From Nymphaea colorata (lineage: Eukaryota; Streptophyta; Magnoliopsida; Nymphaeales; Nymphaeaceae): 64,000 nt of DNA. The DNA lies in the NCBI RefSeq assembly GCF_008831285.2, contig NC_045142.1, positions 1,183,001 through 1,247,000 on the forward strand. Direction: 5' to 3'. Under the pieces are notes generated by a model, which was given only the letters and a program-made list of their open reading frames with translations, had not been told where the DNA came from and made no database searches. Shown here piece by piece: positions 1-13,300 of the stretch (position 1 is the stretch's first letter; the number at the start of each line of letters is the position of its first letter). The translations under genes and the position numbers were made by a program.

Positions 1-3000
1 TCGATTCTCCGGGAGAGATGATCATGACAAACTTAACCACTGGGGACAAAGCTGTGCTTTATTTTCAACCATGCGGCTGGTTTGGGTATGGCTAAATTCC
101 TGTACTTGGAAGTTTGTGGTAAATTTCAGATCTTTCCCTTTCCCCATATCAGAGGCCCTGTGTACGGTGCTCTTTCTCTTATGACCATTACAAGGACATC
201 ACTCTGGCTTGTCAATGGTTAGGAGAAGGACATCCTACGCCTTTCTGTCAGTAATTGTTGACTGATGGTCAAAGAATAATTAGAGTCACTAAACAAACGT
301 AAAAGCAGGAGTTATTATAGATCCGAAGTGCTTTCCAGCCAGAGTTAGCAATCTCATATTTGGGAATATTTGAATAGTTGGATTAATTCTCCTAGTGAGA
401 TATGATCATGACAAATTTAACCAGTGGGGACAAATCTGTCTTTATCCTCTGCCATTCTGCTGGTTTGTGTATGGCTAAATTCCTGTACTTCTTGGAAGTC
501 TGTGAGCAATCCTCAGGTTTCTTTTTCATTCACCAATATCATAGGCCCTTTGCAGAGTGCTTCTTCTCTTGCAGCCATTCACAAGGGCATCAGTCTTGCC
601 TTGTCAATCGTTAGGATCCTAGTACATCTTATGTCCTTTTGTTGACAAGTAAGGGTCAAAGAATAGGCAACACCAATCACCATAGAAATGCTAAAGACGA
701 CTTCAGGACAAATCGTGCAAGTTGAAGGGTTTGGAAACCGATAAGAGAATGTGGTCCAAATAGAACTGCTGCCACATGCATTATACTCTTAATTTGATAT
801 AAATGTGCAGGTTTTGCTGAGTTGAAGAAAAACTAGCAGAATGTATTTTTTTTTTTTCAAATATACATTGTTTTAATGGTAAGTTAAGGAATCCTGTTGA
901 GTGTAGATTGGCAAATCTCTCACTGTTAGAGACCTTGAAAAGGCATTTGATTGCAGAAACCACATACTGCATAACAAGTAGGTTCTCTGAATCACACATG
1001 TTCGAGGATTGGAGACTCAACTTTGCATGGAACATCCTTTCTGCAAAGTGGAGTGTCCTTTCTGCTTGACTCATACATGACCCACTTCTGGTCGGCATTT
1101 GTTGTTCCTGTTCCTGGGATGCCAGGAACTGTATGTTCCTTCTTTATGTCTCGTGGAACAGGAATCAAACACTTGCATTGGTGTCGAGGGCAGGGAGTTG
1201 GGGCTGTAAGAATCACAGCTTGCCTCTTTTCAAACAATGATTTTTTGGTTCTGCCCTCCTATACTGAGAATCACTCTGAAGGTTTGTTGTTTAGTGAAAA
1301 GGAATTTGCATTTCGAGAACCATATGGACAAATCATCCTTTGCCTATACATTACGGGATAATATGGAAGGAAATCTTGATATGGAAGTCAGTGCAAAAAG
1401 GCTTTTGCTTCGTGCAGATGAAAGTCTCTTGGAGTTTTTTCAATGTCTATAACATTCTAGATTTATGACTGTTACCTGGAAATATGTCTTCAATCATATT
1501 GTTGTTCTCGCTTGCCACTTAGATTTTTTGTTCTTTATTGTTGTTCATATAGTTGGGGGCTTATTTGAATTTTCATTCTGATTGTAGAGCTGGTCGCTAT
1601 GAAGTGGATGGGTATGTTTATAATTCTGAGGAGGAACCTAAAATTTTGATGACTGGGAAATGGAATGAATCCATGAGTTATCAGCCTTGTGACCTAGAAG
1701 GGGAGCCTCTTCCTAGCACAGAACTGAAAGAGGTAAACCGTATTGTGGAAAATTTACTTTGTATTTAAATTTTTTTTTTATTAAACTTTTGCTCATCCTG
1801 CATGACAGAATGTGTTGTCTCTCTCTGTTGGTCCTCTCTGTTGGACCAGCTTCATGCACGCTCCTGTGTGTGAAAATGAAAATTTAAACTTGTACATGAA
1901 AATCATTGACATGGTTAGAGTTTAAAATTTTATAGAGTTGCTTCAATTGTCTTGGCTGGTTCTTTAACTCAAGGTCATTGTTAGGATATTGCAGGTCCTG
2001 TCTATTATTTTTTTTAATTGGAGATGCTGACCTGTCTCTCACATAATTATAGGTATGGAGGGTTGCAGATGTGCCGGAGAACGACAAATTTCAGTACACA
2101 TATTTTGCACACAGGATTAATAGCTTTGACACTGCTCCGAAGAATTTGCTTGCATCAGACTCTCGATTGCGTCCTGATAGATATGCTCTTGAAATGGGTG
2201 ATTTGTCAAAATCTGGTTCAGAGAAGAGCAGGTATATTGTTTTAGGTGTTATTTATACAAATAGGTTATTGCAAGTACATGATAAAATCTGCCCATGACT
2301 CGTTGCTTTTCTTCCTTTTATCACTTATATATCTTTAATTTTTTTCTCAATTGGCACAAAAATAATATATTTTTTTGCTGTTACCAGTTACCACTTGCCT
2401 TCACTCTTTGACATGGAATTAATTGATATTATCTTGCTTCCGTATGGACCATCAGTACTGAATGTCAGGTTCTGCATTGTTCAAGGACAACACATTCAAC
2501 CTAAGGTCCTAAAACTATAGAGAAAAAGCAAATCTTTATCATGTCTGTTGCAATTTGCAGTCTTTTTGACTCCCATAAATTTCTGTTAGTGTTTTGCTAT
2601 GATGTGTGAAAGTTATGGCGTACAGTTTACTAATCGTGGATGGAATTGCTAGGGTAGTTCTGATCTCTGGAGAATCCGTGTGTTGATGATTGTTTTGACA
2701 GCTTCTTTACCATTTCTTTTGTGAAGGATTGCCACTTACGTTATTGCTATTCTTTCAGTTTGGAAGATAGGCAGAGAGCTGAAAAGAGGAAGAGAGAGGC
2801 TAACGGTGACAAATTTACGCCAAAATGGTTCAATGTAGCCGGAGAAGTTACTCAGACCCCTTGGGGAGAGCTAGAAATTTATGAATACAACGGGAAGTAC
2901 ACAGAACATCGGGCTGCAGTTGAGAACTCAAGCAGCACTGTTGAAGTTGATGTCAAGTCGATAGACTTCAACCCATGGCAGTACGATAGTTTGTGCGCTT

Positions 3001-3002
3001 GA
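1..3002 (+). CDS. ORP3-type OSBP-related protein, C-terminal part (gene cut by left edge)
   Basis: Oxysterol-binding-protein-related proteins move or sense sterols and phosphoinositides at membrane contact sites. Four exons join in phase: 1-85, 1588-1732, 2053-2231 and 2759-3002 (stop TGA 3000-3002), giving the last 216 residues. The translation runs from [17 protein letters not shown] through [56 protein letters not shown] and [20 protein letters not shown] to a Lys/Arg-rich helix ([12 protein letters not shown]) and the end motif [10 protein letters not shown]. These match the C-terminal half of the plant ORP3 ligand-binding domain. The N-terminal half, including the family's lipid-binding fingerprint, lies outside the window. 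The intron from 86 to 1587 is 1.5 kb and contains a decayed copy of the first visible exon. The exact paralogue (3A, 3B or 3C type) cannot be told from this part. Confidence 0.95.
386..665 (+). pseudogene. Decayed tandem duplicate of ORP exon 1-85 plus its donor and intron start
   Basis: Bases 386-665 resemble bases 3-278, offset by about 384-387 bp. The match covers the exon, its splice donor and about 190 bp of following intron. The coding part still reads [12 protein letters not shown], then a one-base deletion (near 430) shifts the frame, so TGYG-side residues are lost. The donor-like GTATGG becomes GTGTATGG. It lies inside the first visible intron and is probably not used. Confidence 0.75.
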
Positions 3003-5100
3003 CCGATGCATTTGTTATTTCGTTTGTACGTCTTTTAAATTTTTCCTCGCACCTGTTGGTCTTCATTTTTTTTCCTTATATTTTTTTGGGTTGTTGGCAT
3101 ATGTTTGTCGATGACATTTTTAGATGTTGAAATATGTAGATGAAATTGAGCTCCTATTTATATATCAATCACTTTTAGGTCCCTTTTCCCTCTTTTCTTG
3201 GATGTTCAGACGACAGTTTTTCTTGGCGACGGAACCCTCCTGTGATCAAATTTTGGATGCCTTCAAGAATTGATGCCAAATTCTGCTACTGGATCCATAA
3301 CAAGTGGATCATATTGGTTCTAGGCTCGGGCAAGGTGGTCTATAATCATCATAGTGGGAAAGATTCCGGAGGGAAATAAAGGAGGGGGCTGTCTTCTTTT
3401 CCAAAGTTTAAACAAGTCGAGAAAGTGTCGCAAATGCAGACGCAATCAAAATGTTATGCCTCAACTAATACGAAGTCCTGCCCAAGCTAAACGTGTACAA
3501 CTGCAAATGATACGTGTCCATATCCAAACTCAGACCCAAATTAGTTTACCAACAATTTAAACCTGAAATCCAACTTTATTTTGAGATGCATATTCTATAA
3601 TAAAGTGTTTGATTTGGATTGAAGGCGACTACCCTGCCCATTAGTAAGGTCTCGTTATTTCTCTTTCGATGGCTGTGCTTCTTCAACCAGATGCCAAGAA
3701 ACAACAACCATCAGTACAAAGTAGGGCTGAGAATGCTTCTGGACCGGCATGGTGATAAGGACGCAAGGGTTTCGAAGATAGATTAAGGCTTCTAGTTGCA
3801 AGCTTGGACCAGAAAATGTGCGTCGCGAATTTGGACCTCGATCTAGATGAATACTGTCTATTGCAGCTACTTGGGTCTGATCTCTCACACATGGGATTTG
3901 ACAATTTCCTAATACGGATCTATAAGCTTCTATGAATTTGTTTCATAAGATCCTAACATGCATGAGATTATTCTTAAATCCAAATCGTTACATGTCAAAC
4001 ACGTTTATTTTCGCATGTACATGCATGCCTCTGTAATTGCATTTTTTATTTTTGTTTCTGTTGAAGGAAACATGACTATTTAGTCAAGCAAGATAATCAA
4101 CCTGCTGACAATGCTTATATGTAATCAAGCAGTGTGTTTCTGTTTGAATTTGAACAAAATTGGATAGTTTGAATAATGTTTTACTAGGACATTTCCCAGT
4201 GAGTGAGAGATTATCCACTACCAGATGGAGGCCTGAAGCCCCCTCCCATTCACCTTGCCTTTGGGGCTCTGGGCTGCGTTGGGGCTTAGGTGGGCAGCAG
4301 ACTGCTTTCAACTGCATGAAATTCACCGCACCTTTAGCGGCCCGGAGAAGTAGAACTCACGAAATCAAAGCAAGGATGTGTTATGTATGCGTCTCTCATC
4401 CCGACCAACTATACTATGCCCAATTAAAAGATTTTTACTCGGGCATTAGAACATGAATACTTTCTCATGTATTTTCAGCTTAAAGCTACATTCATAAACA
4501 CTTTGTGGGGCTAGTAATTGGGTTTGGGATTCATTTTCTTGAAGCGGCCGGTCTCTTGTTCAGTTTTCTTCACCTAACGTGATCCGGTTCTGATAATACA
4601 ATCCACCTACTGTTGTCCGGGTTGGCGTAATAAAACTCTTAGGATGAACACGCGCCATTGACAACAAAACCTAGCGCGGTGATATCATACAATGGTAGGG
4701 CTGACAGGAGAGAGCGGCATCATATGAATTGATCATATAATCTACCAAGCCTATTTCCAGGTGCGTGTTTGATTCATGGGACATTCTTCCCTTCTGGTAA
4801 AGAATTCCATGATGTAGATATTCTTCAAGATATGGTCAAGTTTTCAGGATATTTTCTACTGTGAAAAGGCGTTTTCATCTGACAACGAAGGGAAAAAACA
4901 AAAACCGTTCTGAGCTCTGACATGAAATTATGCGATTTTTTTCTCAGAAAAGCCATCTGGGATAAGCACACTCTAGATAACTTCTTCAGGCGATAGGCGT
5001 GCCACAAAAGAGATCTGCAATCTCTATCGTCCTTTTTCTTTCTTTACCACTAAAAGCTCATCGACAATGATGTTCTTTCGGTGGGTCCTTCATCTTCTTT

Positions 5101-5250
5101 GCATTCGATGATTGGATGGGAGCAATTGGTGGTAACGATGTTCGTCTCTTTGGAAAGGAGATGAACATCTTCATTGCATTCGATGATTGGATGAGAGCAA
5201 TTTGTGGTAAGGATGTTCATCACTTTGGAAAGGAGATTGAGCAATAACCA
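5101..5250. repeat. Two-copy 75-bp direct tandem repeat
   Basis: Units start at 5101 and 5176 with the same GCATTCGATGATTGGATG opening. Each continues GAGCAATT, GGTAA, GATGTTC and CTTTGGAAAGGAGAT. The copies differ at several bases. There is no coding context. Confidence 0.8.
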
Positions 5251-7188
5251 TATCTGATTGATTTGATCTAAAGTTCAAATTGATCTGATCTACCTTGTTG
5301 TAAACGGTCAAAGGGGCGCGTTTATTTATTCTGGACTTCAGATGTGAGAGTTTGAATTATATAGTCTCCACGTTAAATTCATGGGTTCTACAAATTGCAT
5401 ATTTGGAAAACCACAGATTCAAGGTTTGCATTATGCATCAAATCCATAGATCTTAGAGGGCATTTGGTACTAGTGGTTCATGAATCTGTTTTAGAGGTGT
5501 TTGCTAAGTGGTTCACTACATTAGTATTTCATGAATATCTTCCAAAGTCAGATTTATACAATACTAATACTCAGATTCATGGAATACTGATATAGTGTTT
5601 ATAATACCAAATGCTTCAAGGAGCATACCGTAGCTTGGCGAGCAGACTGGCTACTCTCCTGAAATGCAAAGGGTGGTGCTGCAGTCACCCAGGTCTCGAA
5701 GCAGGCCCTGAACCCCAAAAGAAGGGGGTAAGGGGGTTTTCGGCTTCTCGGGTTTGCTCCCCCCATATTTCCAAATAGCCCCTTAAGACCAGGAGAATGC
5801 CACAGTTGAGATTTATGAATTTCAAAATGCAAATATTACAAATTTGGATGTAATATATACATCTTCCAAACAAAGAATTTCAGATTGTCGTTAGAAACCG
5901 AGGATAAAAAAATTTCAAATCACAATGCATCTTAAATGTCTTCATAAACCACAAAAAAAAAAAAAAAAAGTTTCCCGTCACATTGCTTCCATCACAATCA
6001 ACAACCTTTCTTGCACTTTTATCATGGAGTGAAAGGGGCAGCGACCTCATACCAAAAGGGAGATGGATCACATGCTTCTACGAACAGAAATAGTGCACTA
6101 ACTCTTAGCTTGCAAAGAAAGCCTGTCAATTGGTAATGAGCTCATTTACACAACTTGGTCCCTAGGGTTCTTATTGCCTTAGCCTTACCCTAAAGGAAGG
6201 TAGACCTAAATCATTCCACAGCTTGCCAAAAGTACAAACACAACCAACTCTTTCTAACAAAAGGCGATTCTTCATGTCTATTTCAAGCCAGATTGAATGA
6301 TTTTTCATCATTCTTTCTACACCCTTCAAGCTTTTGTTTGAAAGCTCATTGTTGCATCTTGTTTCCATCAAGACAGACCATGCAAAACGTGATGCAGTTA
6401 GTCCATTTAGCAAGCATCTCTTTTTCAATTACTATCACTCAAAATTAGATTTGACAAAAAAAGAACGATGGTGATCTTACAAAGTCATGCGATTTCATTG
6501 AAGACCATCTATTTATATCTTGAGATTAGACATGCTGAATCAATCTGACAGAATCAATATGCAATCAGGAATTCGCAAAAAAGAGTTCATGAGATCGTTC
6601 CCTTCTTTTACAAGGTAGGTTTTGATGGCATTCATTTAAAATTGTAGACTGATCATTTGCAGACATTCCTTGCTCTATCAAGCTTGACTCGAGTTCGAAC
6701 TCAAGTTTTATAGGTCGAGTCGAGCTCTATCAAACTAGAATGTGCCATGAAGATGGGGCAAGTCCAAGTCTAGTGGCTGTCCTTTGCCTTTGAAGAGCAT
6801 CCAAGGGATGGATCAGATTCGATCGGCTAAATACAAGACAGGTCGGATCCAGATTGGCATTTGTACAAGTTCCAAAATCCACTAGATCTGATCCATTTCC
6901 AACTCCAGCTTTAACCTAGTTGGCTAATCCTCATGCTAAAGTCTACAGCCTATTCTCTCTGTCTAAAGCCAAAGACGCATATATGCTTTTTTTTTGTAAA
7001 GCTAAGAACTAAATGCTGTTCCCTTGAATAACTCAACTGTACACCACAGAAACTTTGTAAGCTGTTAGAAAAATAAAAAAGAAGTATGGGAGGGATCATG
7101 TGCCAGCTATAGTTGCTATATTAAAAAACTAAGCTAAATAAGGGAATGAACAATAAACAGTGAAAGAATGGGCCCACATCATTTACTG

Positions 7189-7230
7189 CACACACACACA
7201 CACACACACATGCACACACACACACACACA
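7189..7230. repeat. (CA)n microsatellite
   Basis: About 21 CA units, interrupted once by a TG near 7211. Confidence 0.95.
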
Positions 7231-9590
7231 TTTAAGGAGAAGAAAAGATCAAGTTGGGAGGTGTTCGAATCCCCTGAATCTGATCTGTGAGCAGAGATCA
7301 ATGGGCAGCTTGATGACCTCTGATCTGAGATTGAGATCGTTTATCGGGTGTTTGGCAATACAAGTTGTTACTGTTATATGAATTTACCTCAAAAATTAGG
7401 GCCGATTCACGAAACCTTATGAGCTAGCATTCCATGAATCGGTCGCATGAGACAACATAGTTACAACTTGTTACTGTTACCAAACAACTCCTTTATGTTT
7501 ACGATCAGACCTTTCTGGCAACCAATATGAGTTTTCAGTTGTTGATGTAAAAGTACTGAAAAAAATGGATCTATAATCAGAAGATTTCATATTTGAATAC
7601 TGAATTGTATTTATGTAGACTTTGAGCTTTGGTAGATCTTCGGACTGAGTGCATCTGAAAGCCTCATATCATAAATTCGAGCACCTGATGCAACAGGATT
7701 TTGCGGTTTAACTAGAACACTATGGCCAAAGTTAAAGTTCTATGAAAAAAAAACTCTGATATCATACGTCAGTCAGATCTAGATCCATAATTTCAGCGTT
7801 GTATATTGTCAACAAGGTCTCATCGGGTGGGAAAAGTCTGATCTCAAAATTGAAGACCCCCCCATATTAGATTAGATCTCATGAAGGAGTTATTAATTAA
7901 AAACCTCTTGCATTTCCGGAGCATGCTACTCGATATGCATAAAATATTTCAATGCCAGCCTTTGCATTTGATACACGGCGTCAAATCTACATGGGGATGA
8001 AATAATGGCAACCTGATGAAAGATTATATCACATCCATGGAATGCTGGTTTGAGCTCATGATTCTCAAAATGCTTCTCTCTCACTTCAAGGAGCGGAACA
8101 TTGTTGGTTTTTCCGGGATGTAAAATGAAGCACGTCTCTTCTTCGATTCCTGTGGATGCTACTCCTCTTCCTTATAGCACATAGATAGATGGGTCAATTG
8201 GTTTCTCTCCATTTTTTTTTCTTTCTCTCTCTTCCCACCACACCTTGCTTACCAAGATATTCACTTTTATTTGCTTGGGACAGATCTTAAGTTCCAGACA
8301 CCGAGATATATTTTTGTTTAGGAGCTGCAGACTTTAAAACGTCACATTCTCTCATCACCTTTATGGGGATTTGCAGACATGAACTTTAAGGGCTCATGTG
8401 ATCTAAGTTTTGGGCACGCAACTGGGAATGTCACTAATTAATAAGATAAATGTTGCCCACTGCTCTTTGAGACAGAACCCATAGCTATAGACCTTTTATT
8501 GGAAGATCCTTTATTATCCCAATGAAAGTTGCTAATGGCTGCTATACACACACATGTATGCACGTGCATGCACGCACATTCACTCCCACTGATGAGTGAG
8601 CTGATCATTTCAATTAATTTTCCAGTTTGCATCTTACTTTTGATGTGTGTGTATGTGTGCATATATATATATATATGATATGAATATGTATAAGAATTTT
8701 GCAAGAACATGTTCATGATCTCATTCCTTTAACTGTTCACGAAGCAGAGGTGGAGCTAGAATTTATTTTCATTGGAGGGCGGTATATGACTAAATAAATT
8801 CTCTAAGAAATTTTGACAGGGGCCAACTGCGTTTTTCAAATTTTTTACAATGACCAAATTATAATTTTTGAATATTTTAAAAGAGAATATTTTATTTTTC
8901 AATTTTTTATTTGATAATATATGGTGATCCTTTGATTCATGTAGGACATCAGATTTCAAAGCGATTTCACATACTCACCGTTGGTTGGTTTCATCCAACC
9001 ATCTTTCAATGAAAATGGTAGATTCCAATAAGATCAAAATATAATTAGTACTCATCATAAATATAATCAAAGGAACAATTGCGTACCAAAAAATCTGATA
9101 TTCAAAGATGATTTGCCAGATTATATGAACTGCACATCTTTAATTTAGTTTGTTGATTATATTCTTGGGATCATATGACCAATGTCACTAAACAATGCTA
9201 GGAATCCGGATTTCTGTGGTGGTTTGATTTAAAAAGCAGATCCAGATCTGGTCGATGGCATAGCTGCTGGATGCACAGAAATATCGGTGTGATCCAGATC
9301 CACATTTTATATGTTTCTTATTGTTCATTCATGTCAGGAAACCATGTTTGGTCTACTAGAAGCTTAGTGCAGCAAATTTGGATATGAACCCAAAATGTAA
9401 ATCCGTAGTCCAAATCCTAATTGGCATATGGAAGAAGATCACTTGATGAGGCAACCATAAATTAAGATGCATTTGTGGCAGCCATGGATCTTATGGAAGA
9501 TGAAGAAACAAAATCTTTTCCTAAAAAGAGAACGTGAAAGAGATTTCATCCTAAATGCAAGTATAATGCGAAATAAGGTACTGTTGGAAC

Positions 9591-9591
<1 letters not shown>

Positions 9592-9622
<31 letters not shown>
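9592..9622. repeat. (TA)n microsatellite
   Basis: About 15 TA units followed by a CT-rich and T-rich tract up to about 9655. Confidence 0.95.
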
Positions 9623-9623
<1 letters not shown>

Positions 9624-10341
9624 CTTTCTCTCTCTTTTTTTTTTCCTTCTCTCTCAACCGCCAATGTTCAAGATTATTTATTATGAGTGTAGCACTTAAA
9701 GGTTGCGACACCTACCTGTTTATCTTCTTATATTATACAAATCCTGACTTTTGAGAATCCCGATCAATCCCTTACTTTTCTCCTTATTCGCTCCTTATTA
9801 GATCGCATTTCCGATGCACATCTGCTGGGAGAAAGGCCTTCCTACCTTATCAGATCACATTTAATGCGGAGACAGAAAACAAAGGGATAGAGAAGAAGCT
9901 AAGTTTGTGAAAGAGCTTCCTACTGCTCCCTCTACGACTCTCTCTCTCTCACACACACAGTTGAAAAATTCAACCCAAGTAAGGGGCCGGATCGAGTTAG
10001 GTGGCCCTCTCTGCAACCATGAAGTAGGTAATGCAAAGGTAGGTGAATATTCTCATATTATTTGAAGATGGTGAGAGAAAGAGAGAGAGAGATTTTGAAG
10101 ATGGATCTAGAGAGAGAAAGAGAGTCAATCTTCAAAATTGGTTGTGAAGCAGTATGGAGTTGGTGGGAGCAAAAGGTTCAACAAGAAAACAGTTTGATCA
10201 TCTTCAGGATGATCTCTCTTGGGGAAGGGATGCCAACAAAATAAATTTTAATACTATAATCATCCAACGGAAATGTGAAAGAAAAAGATGGAGTGCCTTA
10301 AAAGGCAGTTGAGAACATGAAAAAATAAAAGATCCAACCTA

Positions 10342-10342
10342 C

Positions 10343-10383
<41 letters not shown>
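10342..10383. repeat. Compound (TA)n(CA)n microsatellite
   Basis: TA units run directly into CA units; the compound tract is about 42 bp. Confidence 0.95.
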
Positions 10384-13300
10384 AGGCAATAGAATCTTAT
10401 GGTGCATAAGTTTTCTCTCCAAGATCTGAAGAAATTAAACTAATCCAGTGTGAGGGCAAGATGGCCAATTTCTTTCTGGGAAAAAGTAGATTCCATTAGC
10501 CGCTTAATGAAGGCTTTCCCCAAACAAGATTTTGATCTTGATGCATCTGATTGGATTTTCTCTTCCTTGATAATTGGTGGGGGCCACACCTTTGTGAATG
10601 CCATAAAGGAAAAGTAAAGGGAGAGGAGAAGAATCACAAGAGATTCTCTGGGCATATGCCTCAACTCCACATGTGAGGTGTAGGTTTAGTGATAAGGTCA
10701 TCTCCTTTGAGCCAAACTCATGATAGAGGTTCCATGGCTCATTCGGTTCCAAATCTTCTATTGGTTCATCTAAGAACCGACCCGTTTAAATTTCAGTTCT
10801 GGAGATCCGGCCACTTGGCACGATGCTAGATCGCTTGGGCCGCCTACGTGGAACGGCACTTTCATCGAGCAACTCTGGTGTTCGATAGGCAAGTTGGAGT
10901 TAAGCAGACCTTGACAGATCGTGCCCGGAGGGGCGGACCCTTCTCGGAGCATTGAATTGTCCTCCTTCAGGGTTTTTCACCCTCTAGTCAGGTCGATGGA
11001 GCTCTTGTTCGCACATTCTTTGAATAATTTATCTGAATTTAGTCGGGATCATGTATCTTTGAATACATTGTTATTGTCTCATAAATATGTCACAAGGCAA
11101 ATTCATACAATACTTGCTGAAAATGATAGTCATTGATCTTAGTATGAAAAACTAAAATGTTTAGAGTTAATTGACCATATTTAACAAGATTTTTTTTTAT
11201 TGTGGTTCTTGGAATACTCAGAAGCATGCTTCATATTTTGTTCTTGGGGTTATTCTTCCAAAGTTTGCATTTTTCTGTATTAAAATTCATACCCACATAT
11301 TTAAGTTTGAAATTGTGAACTCTATATGAAAATTAGGGAAGCAAAATAATTCACATACAATTTTGAGGTTTTGATCCTTAGATGTCATTTGGGAACAATA
11401 ACATGATACTTTCTCATGCATCTAACCCAAAAAATTGATTAGATTCATTGGACACTTCAAACAATATTTTATTCATAAATTTGCCTAATTTTTAGGGTAG
11501 ATTTATGAGTCACTACCGATGCAAAACAGTCCCTTGGGATGCACCAAATCAACCAAAATATGCGTGCGTAAGTTGATTTTGAGTCCAAACTCGAAGCTTG
11601 GATATTTGATATTCTATCATACTCATTACCCAGTGTAATTAAAAAGGTCAATATTTAGTTTGATGTTCAAACGCAAATCTTATGTACCTGCAAAAGCAGT
11701 TGCAATTTTTAACTCATGTGTTGCCAGTGGAAAAAGAAAAGGGAGAAGGCAATTAGATGAAAGCAAATCATATAGGCAAAAGACTACTTAGAAAAAACTT
11801 TTTACACAGCTAAAAGGAACACCAAAGAGGGTGGTCTATGTGGGTCTGCTCCGATTCGGCCTCGTATTGAATCATCTCTTAAAAGGGCCATATCGGCCCC
11901 GTATCGCAAGGTCCGGTCCCGTACTTGGCCGTGTACCGGAACATTTTTCCAAAGGGCCATACAAATTATTTGCCCTCACATAAATTTTCTTCGAAAAATC
12001 ATTTGATAAGAAGAACATTATGTTATATGAACATATAAAGATGATTTTTCCTTTAAATGAAGAAAATTCTCAACCATCCTTCCATGGAGATTGAACAACT
12101 TGTGCACTTAAGTCACCACCAAATTTAATGCACTTTGAAAGCTGCGAACTTCTGCCGTTGCCCAATTTCGCATGAGCTTTTCCCAAACAAACATCATTCT
12201 TCAAACTCCCACGCTCACCAAACAATTTGGGGAACTTGGAATCCCCAGTTCCCCATAGTCCCTTCTCACGCGTTTCATCCTCAAACTTTATCCAACAATA
12301 TAAATTGGAATTTTAGTTATAAATTAAATATCTTTGTTTTCTGTTGGACAATTTGGACGGTTGTGCGAATAAATCTAAAAGCCTTCAAACAAAATAAAAT
12401 AAAATTATATATATATATATATATTGCTTGTTTTGTTTATCGCAGTTATATTTGATATCGTGTTCTTACAAACAAGTTAAAAACTTGGATTTTCAGTCAA
12501 ATCCTTCCGGTCAAAACTTGTCGTAGAAGGGGAGTGGATCATTTTTTTTATGGGACGGGACGGGTCCAGTTACTTCAATTCCCGGGACCCGGTACTTGAC
12601 CGTCAATCCCTAAATTGCACCGGGGCATCCTGGTCATTGTGGCAAAGCGTTGTTGAGTTCACACCACCAAGAAACGCGTCGACTTTCGCCTGCCGCTTGA
12701 CGCTCCCCACGTGCGGAGGGACGCTTCCGACGGTCTCCTGCGTCTCTATTCTGGACCCACCCGTCATGGCGTCGTCCTTTCTTCCCTCTTTCTCTCTCTT
12801 ACGTCACCGGGCCCGGGTCCCAGAACCCCCACCACCCAACCCGAAAGCTCATCCCCTTATCCACCGAGACTAACGGCGTCAAGCAGCTCGTGGCTCCGAC
12901 CCCTGCCACCTCAGCATCCGGCGCGGGTCCCACGCTTCGCCCTCCCGTCCCTCTCAGGATGTTCCTCTTGCTTTCTCCTTTTTTTTTTTTTTCAAATTTT
13001 TAAGAATTTTGAGAATTTGGATGATACTGCCCGAAAGAGACACCACCGGCTGTTGTGCGTTAACCGCTTTCGCCAGCGTGGCACGCGGCTTTTGTCATGC
13101 ATGCCCTCACTTGCTTTCGAGAATCTCGATTTTGACCTCTAGTGGCAGCGATGGGCGGTGGAGATCACCTTTCCCTTTTTCCTTGCTTTCATAATTGAAG
13201 ACCGCTTGAGAATCTGGTCAGGTGCGGTATATGCTACATCCCCATCATATAGAATGTCACTTATCTCGTGTTTGAAAGAAATTAGCAGAAGAAATCTTAG

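Noticed and set aside
12550-13142. Overlapping Pro/Ser-rich frames with a G-box in a GC island
   Set aside because: Two overlapping frames of biased composition with no plausible exon continuation. More likely promoter-like debris.
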